Shown: one piece after another, positions 51,140 through 62,832 of the stretch
How positions within the stretch are numbered: position 1 is the stretch's first letter
How the letters are laid out: every line of letters begins with the position of its first letter
Source: Rotaria socialis
Taxonomy: Eukaryota > Rotifera > Eurotatoria > Philodinida > Philodinidae
DNA: 64,000 nucleotides
Assembly (NCBI GenBank): GCA_905331475.1
Contig: CAJNYU010001121.1
Span: 1 to 64,000 of the forward strand
Reading direction: 5' to 3'
Program-made: the position numbers and the translations under genes
Notes under the pieces: model-generated
Database searches by the model: none
What the model was told of the DNA's origin: nothing
The model's input: only the letters and a program-made list of their open reading frames with translations

Positions 51140-53731
51140 AATAAAAAATCTATATATATATATATATATATTTTTTTTTTCCAATCATATGTTTATACTT
51201 TTCTTTTTCTGTTTTACTTTCAGTCATTGTATGTATAACAGACTCAAATGCTTCTATTTGATCTTGTATTTTCTATTGTTTCTTCTCGTATATAACATAT
51301 ATTTGTACAGGATGGGTGATAGAAAAAAAAATTCAAGCAGACAAACAGTTTGTTTGTACGATTCGTTTGAAATATAATGATTACACTAATCTGTTTTTGT
51401 TAAATTTACATTGTTTATTCATCATGATCTTTATTCATTGTATTTTATGATATAAATATACGTATAAGAACAAAGATTTTCTTTTGTTCAAATTAGTTAA
51501 TGTATTAAACATTTGATAAAAAAGCAAATTTTTTCTTCAAGAAAATTATTTGTTTGAAAATTTTAACAAAAGTAGTGTTTAAATGTAGTAATATAAAACA
51601 TGGATATTTTTAATTACAATAGGATGGAAGTTTATAATAAATTATTAGTTTTCAAAAAGTAACGGAAGTTTATTGAGTAGTCTTTCATAAGGTACACTAA
51701 AGTGAAAAATCGAGCACAAGAAAAATCTCTTATGTATTATCAAAGGGTTGGATAGAAATCGATGAGTAGCTCATGAATATTATCTTGGAAATGCTTCTAG
51801 ACTTAATTTTGGCTGAGGAATTTTCAAAATACAAATTGTACTTGGAAAAATGAATATTTCATAGTTTTTGAGAAAAATCGAAATTTAACTAGTTTAACAA
51901 TGTTCAAATTTTCCGGAACTGGCATAATCGAATTCAGGGTGGGTGTGATTTTATGTGTTGGGTGGAAACAGACTCACATGCGCACCCTGTTCCAGGTGCA
52001 GCTTGTATTTTGAAAATTTCTCAAACAAAATTAAGCCTAAATACACTTTCAAGATGGGATTAATGATCTACTCATCGAGGTTTATCCAGCCATGCGATAA
52101 TATATAAGAGATTTTTCTCGTGTTCGATTTTTGACTTTGATGCACCTTAGGAGTATAATAAAAATTCTATTGTTTATTAGCACTTGGAATTTCTACAATC
52201 ATAGAATATTGATTTAAACACAGTAAAATATGAGATAAATATATGTTTTTTCTCTACGATGTGAAACATTAAATTCTAAATATAAATACTAGTCTGAATA
52301 GCCAATAAAATTCTTCAAAAATGAATACAGATCAAAATCCGTCATTGTATCACTAAAACCACTCTTTTCATTTTTTTTGCTAGAAAGTTTTAAAGGAATA
52401 TTGATTGTATGGAACCCATTGTTTCTCATTTTATTTTGGACTTTGTCTTTAAGCCTTGACAAACCATGAATGATGTTGAGAATGAAATAAATGAAGTTAT
52501 AAAATGATAGACTAACACAAAATATCATAACAATTCATATTATTCGTAAATCTCCTTTTTATTTGAAGTGAAAAAAGAAAATATTTTAATAAAATTTTAA
52601 ATTCAGACAAAATGTTAATCTACCGCATTGTATAGAATCTATTCTCTTATTGGCATTGTTGACATGTAGTGGCAATTTCCGAACGCATCAACTTTTTTTT
52701 ATCGTGTATTATTAATAATTGTGTCCATTTAAATGCTCTGTGAAATCTAGAATTACTCGATCATTTTATTAGTTTTATGTACTGATTATACATAGAATGA
52801 AGTATCCATCCAGTAATATTCGTTTTCTAGTTTGAATATTTAAATCAGCGACGCATGGTTGGTATTTTTCGTTAGCTTATTATCACCATCGAATAATGAT
52901 TCTATGAAATGGTATGTTTGCTGTACAAGAAATAATCTAAGGACTTTTTTCTCTCAATAAAAATCATTGGTTTCATGTGATTAGAAGAAGAATTTTTAAA
53001 CGTCTAATTTTTCTCCCCATGCTTAATAGACATAATAAAATGAACAAAATGTCGAATACATTTCATCATTAAATAAGAACTGATGAATATCGATCGAGTC
53101 GAATTTATTTTCTTCATTTATCTCATAAAAAATATCAACTTTTTCGTAATATTGATCAGCCAATTAACATTGAATATGTGCGCACTTTTAAGAGTTCCGT
53201 TGACCAGAATCCGGCTGTTTTTATCGAACAGAAACATTAAGGTAGGATTCAAAACATATAAGGCAAGATAAATAGTCGAAAATTCTAGATAAGATTAATG
53301 TCTTATATACATATGGACTACCGCTTGACATTCTCAATTATAATCGATCAATGTGTAAGAACCATTAGGTTTGTCTCATCTATTATATGACAACATCGCA
53401 CAGCATGCATTTATACTTTTAGCCGTATACATTTTCGTCTTGACGCCTGTTTAGACGATAAAGACTGACGATAATTGAATGTTGGAAAGCGGTAACGTAG
53501 AGGAACTATTAAATAGTATATTTTTCTTTAGCTTAGCCTTATTTATAAAGAAAGAAATCTTAGTTAACCTATTATAATCGATACATTTCGCTTTTTATTA
53601 AATATATAGATATGTTGAAAAAAATCAGTTACATACTTCCTATCGAAAAAATATAAGTGCACGTATATGAAAATTAATTAAAAAAAAGCATGGGACTGAG
53701 CGTGAATAGATGTTTTCTTTTGGTTTGTTTT
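51140..53731. other. Intergenic between SIN3 and SLC25 gene
   Basis: 2.6 kb between two convergent genes. It contains a TA repeat near 51151-51170 and the foldback element at 51688-52150. A 79-codon minus ORF at 52289-52528 has no supporting features. Confidence 0.55.
51688..52150. mobile_element. About 460-bp foldback MITE-like element
   Basis: Terminal inverted arms of about 145 bp flank a unique centre of about 170 bp. The left arm begins TAAGGTACACTAAAGTGAAA. The right arm, read inverted, begins CTAAGGTGCATCAAAGTCAA. Both continue GAAAAATCTCTTAT and later AATTTTCAAAATACAA. The arms are clearly diverged, roughly three-quarters identical by eye, so this copy is older than the one at 36.8 kb and of a different family. 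No ORF is present. Confidence 0.75.
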
Positions 53732-54781
53732 TCAACTTGCATCACTATTGACCAGAACATCTATTGGAATAGGCTGAGGATTTGTACTAAATCTATCAAA
53801 TGTTAAAAACCATGCGCGTATTTTTTCAAGAAATACGAATGTTATTATTGTATGTGGACCTAATCTTAAATAAAGTGCTAGCCATCCATTTTGTAATGCC
53901 CTCCATCCTTCAGTACGCACAGTTTTCTTACAACAATCTATAACACCATTATAGACTGTCTGTCGACCACTTGATTGATAGATACGTGTTGATATAACAT
54001 CAAATGGATTCATCATAGTAACAGTAAATAAAGATGAGATAAAACTTGCAAAAAGATGAGCTGGAAGTCCGTCCCGTAAATTTAAACTTTGTATAGAGAA
54101 TTCTTTTAATTTATCATATGTTGTTAATTGAGTTGCCGAGCCAACAATAACACGTGGTAAAGCAGCTGTCACACCATAAAATAAACCAAAAATGCCACTT
54201 CGTTGATAGATTTTTTTTAAACAATCAATCGTATTTTTATAATGATGTTCTTCGGCAGCGTGAAAATAATTTGACTGAGCTTGTAGACGATTTTTCGCTA
54301 GGTACCTAAACAAAAAATGAACATGAAATATCAACGAAACAAAAAAATCAGAATGTATTTACAATGGTGAACTAATTGTTACACCTATGACGCCGGACAT
54401 TGCGCCAGAAAAAACTTTGTTTAAAGTACTATGTTCTCTACAATTCGTTAGATTTCTTATTGTGTGTTGAATAGGTTCAAAAAGTCCTAAACGTAATCCA
54501 TTCATAATGACTTGTATTCCAATAGCGGGGCCAAGACCTGCCTGAAGTGCTTTAAACCCTTCTTGCCGTATGATTTTTTTATAAGCATCAAAAATATTAC
54601 TGTATTGTTTTTTCGTACCTACACCATTGCGTATTGATGCTTCACCATCGAGCTGCATTCGAGTTTTAATAGTCTCAGGCATATTCGTGAAAAAAACAGC
54701 ACCAGTAGCTGCTAATGATCCACTGATCACGGATGCCCATGTTCGGAGTTTGGGTTTTGACGGTTGGTTTTTTACATTCAT
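53732..54781 (-). CDS. SLC25A34/35: Mitochondrial carrier, SLC25A34/35 type
   Basis: A six-helix inner-membrane mitochondrial carrier. Two exons (54363-54781, 53732-54305) sum to 993 nt, or 330 residues, slightly longer than the usual 300. The three carrier repeats carry signature motifs: MPETIKTRMQ (repeat 1), SSPLYLAKNRLQAQ (repeat 2) and MNPFDVISTRIYQ (repeat 3). The uncommon repeat-2 signature without the usual acidic residue, combined with PFDVISTR in repeat 3, is characteristic of the SLC25A34/35 group (yeast Oac1-like). The transported substrate is not settled for these animal members. The C-terminal tail after the last helix is extended (PQPIPIDVLVNSDAS). The gene is the last of three minus-strand genes; 273 bp separate it from the RNF114-like stop. 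Confidence 0.92.
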
Positions 54782-55054
54782 ACGAAAATAAAATAAAATA
54801 AATGCTCTTTGTTAATTAATACTGTTTTGTTCTGAAATACATCTAAAATTTATTTAAAAAAAATATATATGAATTCCATTTCGTGAGATACGCGGAAAAT
54901 TCAATCGTCTTAGTTGTTCGAGTTTTTCTGAAATCGCATAAAATTGAGACGAAAAACGATAGAAAATAAGAGAAAGCAAAACAAATATGTCTACGTATTG
55001 TTAAATATTTCATGATATTTAGTTTCCACGAAAAAGCGACACCGGGAGTTAACT
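54782..55054 (-). other. Spacer between RNF114-like and SLC25 genes
   Basis: 273 bp between two co-oriented genes. No convincing promoter, and no acceptor directly before the SLC25 ATG. Confidence 0.3.
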
Positions 55055-57389
55055 TTAGTAGAACATCATTGATCGTTGAACAGCTTCAGCAAACATACTT
55101 TCTTCATCCTGTTCATAATTGACGAATATTTCTTAAAATAATATTGATCATAGAAACAAATAGAAAAAAAAACAAGCGAACTAGTTTTCTTATCTTACCA
55201 TAGTTAAATCGATGACGATTGTAAATATGTTTATAAACATTATGTGATACTCTAGTTTTGTCACCCCAAGGCATTGATGCACAAATTGTACTATATATAT
55301 ATATATATATATATGATCATAACATTTTTTATTCAAGAAAAACTAGCGAGTGATTGAAACCTTAGTCAAGAAAATTGTGCGTTACTTTTACAGTTTTGTT
55401 AACGAGTCTTCAGAAACCGGAAAACATCATATAAAAAAGAAAGTTTTTTTCTTTTGAATATGCTTTTTCTGATTTAGTAATGACTAGTTGGTTGTCTTTC
55501 AAGGTCTGTAATTTATATTTTGAAAACATTTAAGAAAAAGGTTAATCCAACTAGAGCGAATCAAAAAGCAAAATCTTTAATTATACTATTACATCTTGGT
55601 TAAATTTACGACCGGTATTAGTAGAGAATATTTCGTTTGAAAATACCGCTACACTTGAAGTATTCGTTTCAGTTTCTTCCAGAAATATTCTTTCACAATG
55701 AACATGATCTATCCTAGAATTTTTGATTTCTATATAAATTCTAAGAGAAAATTTCACTTTTAATTCTATGAACAAAGATCTACGTAGTAATATTGAATAT
55801 GCAATGCAGGAAACGATAGGTCTCTGCTCCGAATGAAAATGAGTTTCTTTCGTCCAAACTTATTTTCGCATTTATAAAACACCTACTCACAAGTCCTATA
55901 TTATAAATTTTGGAAAAAAATTTGAATTGATACTAGAACAATTTAACGCAGTTCTTATTTTAAACTAGTGCCTTGAAATTTCCATAGATATATTCACAGT
56001 AATATTGCTCACCAAATTCGACGAGGATCATCATCTAAATGAATTTCTTCTATATGTGCACAAAGAAGTTCCACAGTAAAGCTAAGCATCAAATTAAGAT
56101 TATGTAATGAACAACAAAAAATAGCAAAATTATAAGCACTGTACTTTGCTTTTGTACAATAGGGACATCGAAATGTAGAACGATTTTCTCCAGATCGTGC
56201 TTTTTTGCATGCTTCAGCTTGTGGTTGAGATAGTTTGCTGAAAAAATCTATGTTAAAAGTTTTTAAAATATCATTAACGCCGACTTTTGGCTGTGGTGGA
56301 CATTGTTCCAAATGTTTTCGTAAATCGCATAGCATAATATTTTTTCTGCAATTAGGACATAATCCTTCGAGAGTTTCCAAATCAGCCTGTATATCCCGAC
56401 AATCTGTGTATCCGAATGTTTCTGTTCGACAGATAGCACATGCAAAAGATTGATTGGGTTCATAAAATTTCGGTCTATAAATAACTGATCCTTGAGTTGA
56501 TCGAGTCAAGGGCTGCATTGATGACTTGTCCGATGAAGGTAAAGGTTGCATTAATGGCTTGTCCGATGAAGGTAAAGGTGAGGCTGGTTGCGTTCTAAGA
56601 CCAACCAAACATTCTCGACAATAGCAATGTGAGCAGGAAAGACTAACAGGATTTTCGAATATTTCACGACCTATGAATGAAATTATTGAATAAATAAAAT
56701 AAAGTGAAAAGATTACTATTGAGTTTTTCAGCCTTAGTTTGCAATCTTTGATAAGTAAGTAGTTGAAAAAGTATTAAAAAACAATTAGAATGAATAATTT
56801 TGATTATATTTTTGGTTTTTGTCAAAATTTTCCTTTCGAAAGAATGATTTGAGTAGTCTCAAAAACCAATTCATTTTTCCAAAAGACGTTACTCTTCTTG
56901 GCTCTCACATCACATAGAACTCTATCTTTTTTGTTTTTATTGTTGTTTTTCTTCTTCAAGTCTGCGCAATTAAAAATAAAAGAAATGGCTTATTTCAAAC
57001 AGACAAGAAAACATAGTCCATGGTATTTGATTTTGACAATTAGTAATCGCATTACTCTTTGCTAATTGACAAAAAACTTTCATGATAGACAGCAACTATT
57101 TATTGATATTCTACAGATTTCGTGTCAAAATAGATTTATATATTGTTGTCATACGAAATCGATATGATTCTAATATGCAACAGCTAATATATCTTGAAAA
57201 TAAACTGTCTTGGAATAGAAATAGGCCAAAACAAACTTCTTGATAAGAAAAAACTAACAGAAAAGTGAAAGTAATTGATTTGTTAGTGTTCTGCACGTAT
57301 AAAAAATTTCGTCAGAGTTGCTTTTTACTATTAGCGAACTTACAAATAGTACAAGTGAAGTCTTCCAAATCGATAGCTGATGTTGCCAT
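55055..57389 (-). CDS. RNF114: RNF114-like RING E3 ubiquitin ligase
   Basis: A ubiquitin ligase of the RNF114/125/138/166 group: RING, C2HC finger, two C2H2-type fingers and a C-terminal ubiquitin-interacting motif. Exon 1 (57344-57389) encodes MATSAIDLEDFTCTI and splices across a 673-bp intron into CREIFENPVSLSCSHCYCREC, completing the first RING ligands (codon split T|GT). The RING ends CAIC after a 56-residue insertion. The second finger has CPNCRKNIMLCDLRKHLEQC. FRCPYCTKA is followed by a frame-neutral 63-bp intron (56082-56144) and NFTVELLCAHIEEIH. The last exons give CTICASMPWGDK, then NRHRFNYEIFVNYEQDEESM and VQRSMMFY, stop at 55055. ASMPWGD and the VQRS end favour RNF114 over RNF166. 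An acceptor-like TATTTCAG lies about 43 bp before the ATG. Confidence 0.88.
55287..55314. repeat. TA microsatellite in RNF114-like intron
   Basis: An (AT)n run immediately upstream of the acceptor of the exon encoding ASMPWGD, so repeat length changes the distance between branch point and acceptor. Confidence 0.7.
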
Positions 57390-57859
57390 AGAGTTTGATG
57401 ATCTGTCAAAGATACCGAAGAAATCGATCTGAAATACGATAGACGAGATAATAACAACTGGCTTGTTTTCGTTAAAATTGCCAACTACATTGGAAAAATA
57501 CCACCTGTAAAAGCATTGGTGTTTTTTCTTGCTTTCTTTTTCTTCCTTTGTTTATTTATTTGCACATGACTTATTATTTCCAAGATGGAGCTCTTATCGA
57601 TTTATAAGACTGAGAAGATAAAATCTCATTTTCATCCTTGTTTTATTTATTGCTGAGCAGCCATAATGATAATAAAAAGAAAGAAATCGAAGAAAAACGG
57701 TTACGAGAAGGAGCTAGAAGGATAGTAGAGTGAGCCAAAAAGAAAACCTTTTATTATATTGATAAAGAATAAAAGAAAGGAGGTTCAACAATACACATAT
57801 TAGCTTGATTTTCTAGTTAATGATGATGATGACGTAGTTAGTAAAAAAGAAAAAGAATC
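57390..57859 (-). other. Spacer between PSMD1 and RNF114-like genes
   Basis: 470 bp between co-oriented genes. It includes the PSMD1 3' flank and a CGTATTTCAG acceptor-like site near 57433. No other gene is seen. Confidence 0.35.
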
Positions 57860-59385
57860 TTATTCGTCTCGATATTCGAATGGTTCAGGTGGAGGTGGTT
57901 CCGGTAAGTCTTCTTCCTTCGTTGGTCCGCCAGCTAAAAAAAATAAATAACGTAGAGAAAATAGATGAAGTTGATTTTGGTTTACCTTTAGCTAATTCAA
58001 CTAATGTTTCTGGTTCATTCATTTGTGTATCTTTAACAAGAAGAATTCCAGCATGTGTTATATCTTTAATTGGTTGATAACGTGATCCTTTTGGTAATGA
58101 AAGTACGCGTTGCTAAAAGAAAGTAACCGATCAGAGTTAATTACATATATGTATATACATATTTAAAAAGAAAAGTAAGACATACTTGAGCTTTCACTAC
58201 TCGTGTTGGATTGTGAAGTATTTCGGAATCGGGTTCCTTTTCTTTTTTATTGGATAAAGCTGTTGGATCATCTTTTTTTTCTACGGATGCCATCTTGTCC
58301 TTATCATCAACATCTTTCTTGGACTTGTTATCTTCATCTGTTGTAGTAGCAGTTGTAACTTTCTTCTCGTCTGAATCCTGAAAATAACAATTATTTTTTT
58401 CCTCTCAAAATAATCATATGAAATAAAAGACGAAAATCATTAACTTACAGTTTCCATTGCTACAGCTTCGTCGGTTTTTTCACCTTTTTTCTCAAGATCA
58501 CGTTTTTTTTGTTTAGCTGTTATTGAAAGTACAACGGTTTCAACTTTTTCTTTCTTTTCTTCTTTTTTATCCACAAGAGCTGGTGGATATGCAAAGACAG
58601 ATGGTGGTGCATTTGATATGTAATCCACATTTGGCATCTTAAGTTGTTGAAAGAAAGAAAGAAAACATATTCTCTTCACGGAAATCAAATCAATGAATCT
58701 ACTTTACCTTAAGATCTTGATTAAGTGTTACTAAACATGTTGGTGAAAATGCCAATGAAAGAAAAAGACTGAATGGAAACCAATACCAAAATTGAGTAAA
58801 AACAAGTAATCCAACAACGGACATTGTATCATTTTGACCACTACGTGTTAATAATGATACAGTTACATTGCGACCGCCTAGAATAAAAAAAGATGTTTTG
58901 CAATAGAATAATTCGATGAAAAGTATACAAACCAGCATCGAGAATTCCATGCGCTAAAATGGCACCAAATTTTGCCATAATATCATCATGTTTATCACTA
59001 ATTACTTTCATATAATGTTCACGAAACATTTTCACCTAGAATAATTCAGATTAATTTAAAAACTACTTTAGGAAATTTATACATACTTTAGGGCAAGTTG
59101 CTTCAGTATGTTGAATACAAATAAGTGCTGAAGCAATTAAGACACCTTGTCTAACATAGTTCACAGCATCATTTAACATTGGCTCGAGTACAGCAATAGC
59201 TTCCTACGATAATAATGTTAAAATCGATTGGAGAAAGCAAAATAATAATAAAAAAAAACACTATATCTACCCTGTTGCCTGTACCAGCGCAAGCTAAACC
59301 AAGTGCCATTGCTGCTCCACATCGTACATGTGGATTATATGATTCAGCTAGTAAAGTGACCACTGAAGGAAATTGTTCAGGGGTT
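57860..59385 (-). CDS. PSMD1: 26S proteasome subunit Rpn2 (PSMD1), C-terminal part only
   Basis: Rpn2 is the largest base scaffold of the 19S proteasome regulator. Eight coding exons encode its C-terminal third. They start at an acceptor (TTTTTTAG, exon from 59385) with [20 protein letters not shown] and [16 protein letters not shown]. Then follow [60 protein letters not shown] and the charged linker with [13 protein letters not shown]. The end is [10 protein letters not shown] at the stop 57860-57862, matching the known Rpn13-binding tail. All frames are open and junctions consistent, so this part looks functional. The first two-thirds of the protein (about 600 residues in other animals) is not found between 59386 and 60947, where an opposite-strand GPCR begins, nor recognisably beyond it. 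Either a very large intron hosts the GPCR, or the gene is truncated here. Confidence 0.9.
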
Positions 59386-60947
59386 CTAAAAAATAATTAA
59401 GTGTTTAACACCATTATTATTATTACTACTACTACTACTGCTACTGCTGTCACATAGTAGCATTATTATATGCGGGTCACAGCTGCATACTAATAGACTG
59501 ATGAATCGACAAAGACCAGTACAACTCTATTCTTTCTTTTCTTTTCTCAAACTACTAACACATCATATTAATAAGTAAATTGCTACCAGTGAGAAAAAGA
59601 TAAGAACAACAACTAAATTTTTTGTACCAGACGATAAACAGTACTAAAAGAATACATCAGTGTTAAGAAAAGAACAATAGTTTTCTGTCATTCAAAAAAG
59701 ATGACATGTTCGACAGACGAAAACGCTTGCTCCTAGTGATTAAAATCATATTGTTATAAGCTATCAGAGAGAGAGAGAGAGAGAGAAAGAGCGATGAGGG
59801 ACGGGAGGGGGGATTATGCATGACTAGGTTTGTCCAATCATATAGCATTTTTTTGTGTAAGAAGGAGACAATATGACTATAGCGAAAATTAAAATGTGTT
59901 AAAATAAAAAACATCTTGTATATCTACAAGGTGCTTTTTTCTTTTCCAATCGACAAACATATTGTTTTTCTCTTGGAAAGATTGAAATCTATATGTATTT
60001 ATAATTATATATATCATACTGATGTTAATAGGAAAAAAAATGGAGACGGTACTGTATGTAAAGAATATGTAGTTGCATTCCTTTTCGTTTTTTGTCAATT
60101 AGAAATAATCGATCAATCGATCTTTTGCGTGTTGCTCTTTTCCTCTCGTTTTCATTTTCTTTTTCTCGTTTGCCTATTAGATGCTCCATTAGTCCGAGAA
60201 CAAGTGAAAGTTATAGCAACGAATGTGTGCACGCACATATATAAATATTATCTTGTTGTTACGTCTCAATTTCTTTAAGAGAACACAAGTAATTTAAAGG
60301 GAGCAACAAGGGGGGGAGTGGGGCAACTATTCGACCTAACTACTGTTATAACTACTGCTTCCTTCCAATGATCAGCGACTTGTTTTTTTTTCCCGAAGAT
60401 TCTATTCTCGCTTGTGCCTTGTCAGCCTTTGCCGTTGACAGGAACACCCACATAAAATGGCAGTCATCTATATTGGTTGATTCCATTAATTGAGTCGGAC
60501 GATGGTTATCAAAATCATTGTGTGTCGTGGGTAAATATATCTATACGCATTGAGGTAGTAGTAATTGGAAAAAAGCTGAGAATAAATAATGGAGTACTTA
60601 AATAAAGAGCTTTATCTGTGCAATTCTATAAGAATAGATGATTAATCAAAATAATGTCTTTTCTTAATACGACTAACATAGTTTTTTTTTCGATAAATAT
60701 CTGCCTCTCTCTCTCTCTCTCTCTTTCCGGTTTTCCATACACAGAGAGAGAGAGAGAGACAGAAAGGCGATAGTAGCAATAATAACAGGATATTTTTCTG
60801 TATCTCCTGTCTTTTTCTCTCTGTCTCTCTCTCACTCGCTCTTTCTCTGTCATTCTGCTTTCAGATATTTGCTACATTCTATTCTTTCCACTGCTACGCA
60901 ATCGAGTGGCAAGGCATACGAAGGTTTTTAAACACGAATGACTTTCG
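59386..60947. other. Microsatellite-rich region upstream of GPCR
   Basis: No PSMD1 exon was recognised. It carries GA repeats at about 59766-59787, a CT tract at about 60704-60725 facing a GA tract at about 60743-60759 (which can pair), and more CT-rich sequence to 60850. It probably includes the GPCR promoter and 5'UTR. Confidence 0.5.
60704..60760. repeat. Paired CT/GA tracts (potential hairpin)
   Basis: A (CT)n tract of about 22 bp and a (GA)n tract of about 17 bp are separated by about 17 bp. Together they form a strong potential stem about 190 bp upstream of the GPCR start codon. Confidence 0.75.
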
Positions 60948-62832
60948 ATGCACGGAAATGTCTCGTCCGACGCCGTCGCCGCTGACGAGGACACAACTGC
61001 TCTTATTCTCATTGATAATAGTGGCCTCATATTTTCGGCAACTCAACAGTATTCAAATTCGATACTTGTAATTTCTTACCATTGGCCAGCGCTTATTCTC
61101 TCATTTTTTTCCATTATTGGTGTTATTGGTAATTTACTTGTTTGTCTAGCAATAGCAACTGAACGACGTTTACAGAATCGTACAAATTGGTTTCTTTTTT
61201 CGTTAGCATTTGCTGACATGCTCGTGTCAGGTCTTGTCATTCCATTAGCTGTTGTAAAAGAATTTACGGGTAAAAATAGCAAAGAACTGAATTAGAATCA
61301 AAATAAAGACGAAACAAGATTTGTTTTTCTTTCTCTTCAAAGGTTTTTGGATATTAGGTCCAGTTCTATGTGACTTATGGATATTTTTGGACGTTTGCTC
61401 ATGTACATCATCAATTATGCATATTGTGGTTATTTCAATTGATCGTTATTTAGCAATAAATGATCCATTAAATACTCGTACTCGGCAGCAAAAATGTAAA
61501 ATTCATATATTGATTATACTTGTTTGGTTAATTGCTATTCTATTATCATCCCCGATGATAGTGTTGGGTGCAATCAATCCGTATAATATTTTTATTGATG
61601 GACAATGTTTAATAAATAATCAATTTTTTGTTATCTACGGTAGTGTTGTTTCATTTGTCATCCCATTGATTATAGTTATTATTATGTATACACTAACGGT
61701 ACGCCGTTTAAAAGAACAAATAAGACAGTGTCAAACACAACTTGCTCAAGAACAATTAGCTCGTGCAGCTAGCTTAGTTGCTAAACCATTTCTTCGACGA
61801 CATATACCAACACGAGATGCTGCAGCTGCTGCTCAGGTTAATGCTGCACAATGGACACCCATAGCCGCTCTTGCATCACGACGTATGCATTTACGAGCTA
61901 ATCAAATGAGTTTAGAACTAAGCGAAGAAAGTGCAGATAGTACAAGTTTACAACAGCAAAAGCAACCAACTCTTCTTCAACAACAACAAGATCGAACCGA
62001 TCAAGTGTCTCAAATAGAAGAAAAAGGGGTGATAGGTCAAAATCTAACACAACAATCATCAATAAAAACTTCACCACATATTGAATATAATTGTCCGAAA
62101 AATCCATTTTGTCAATTAAAATGTACATGTCATCATCAACAGCAACAGCAACAAGAAAAACAACCACCTTTAGAAACTGTTTCTGAGCCTGAATCTTATG
62201 GTAACTATTTAAAATATTTTCGTTGCTGTAGAACGAACAGTTCTTCTCCATCTTCGCGTCGACGTGATTCTTCTAATTCTTATCCAATATCATTGACTGC
62301 TTCGACACAACCAAAACAATTTTTAACATCACGTAAAACGACAAGAAGAACTTGGCATCGCCTAACAATAACACCAAATGTTGGCGTTTCACGGGCAAAA
62401 TCTTCAGCTGTACGAAATGAACAAAAAGCAGTTAAAGTCCTTGGCGTTGTTTTTGTTATATTTGTTATTGCATGGTTCCCATTTTGTATTTTGAATCTTT
62501 TACAAGGAGTTTGTCAACGATGTTCAGTCAATCCAAATATCTTAAATGGTTTCGTTTGGCTTGGTTATGTTTCATCAACAATTAATCCACTTGTTTATAC
62601 AATTTTTAATCGTAATTTTCGTTTGAAATTTATTGCTTTACTGAAATGTCACTGTGTATATTCGAGTTCACGACATCGATATCTGTCTTCTCATCAAAGT
62701 CATATGTCTTCACATCGATCTCGTCCTCAAGGAAGAAACGGCGTACATAAAAATGAACATCGCCATTTAAATACATATTACGAACAACAAGAATTAAAAT
62801 TACTGAATAAGATACCTTCTGACCAATCATAA
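60948..62832 (+). CDS. Aminergic GPCR, 5-HT2-like
   Basis: A class A receptor of the biogenic amine group. Two exons (60948-61269, 61343-62832) join in frame, giving 603 residues. The N terminus has an NVSS glycosylation site. TM1 contains GNLLVCLAIATE; TM2 is SLAFADMLVSGLVIPLAV. TM3 reads WIFLDVCSCTSSIMHIVVIS with the amine-binding Asp, followed by IDRYLAI (DRY). TM6 is VFVIAWFPFCILNLL and TM7 WLGYVSSTINPLVYTIFN with NPxxY. The DVxxSTSSIMH-like TM3 and WxGYxxSxINPLVY TM7 are closest to 5-HT2-type serotonin receptors, but tyramine, octopamine or dopamine receptors are possible. The third intracellular loop is very long (about 210 residues) and Gln/Ser-rich, as in many invertebrate amine receptors. 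TM6 has Ala where most amine receptors have Cys (CWxP). The tail is basic and Ser/His-rich. Confidence 0.9.

Noticed and set aside
52289..52528. 79-codon minus ORF with a hydrophobic start
   Set aside because: No homology recognised and no acceptor or neighbouring exon. Low-complexity AT-rich sequence often gives such ORFs.
59386..60947. Possible missing PSMD1 exons
   Set aside because: I looked on the minus strand for sequence resembling the repeat just before the TPEQ segment and found none; only microsatellites and AT-rich sequence were seen.
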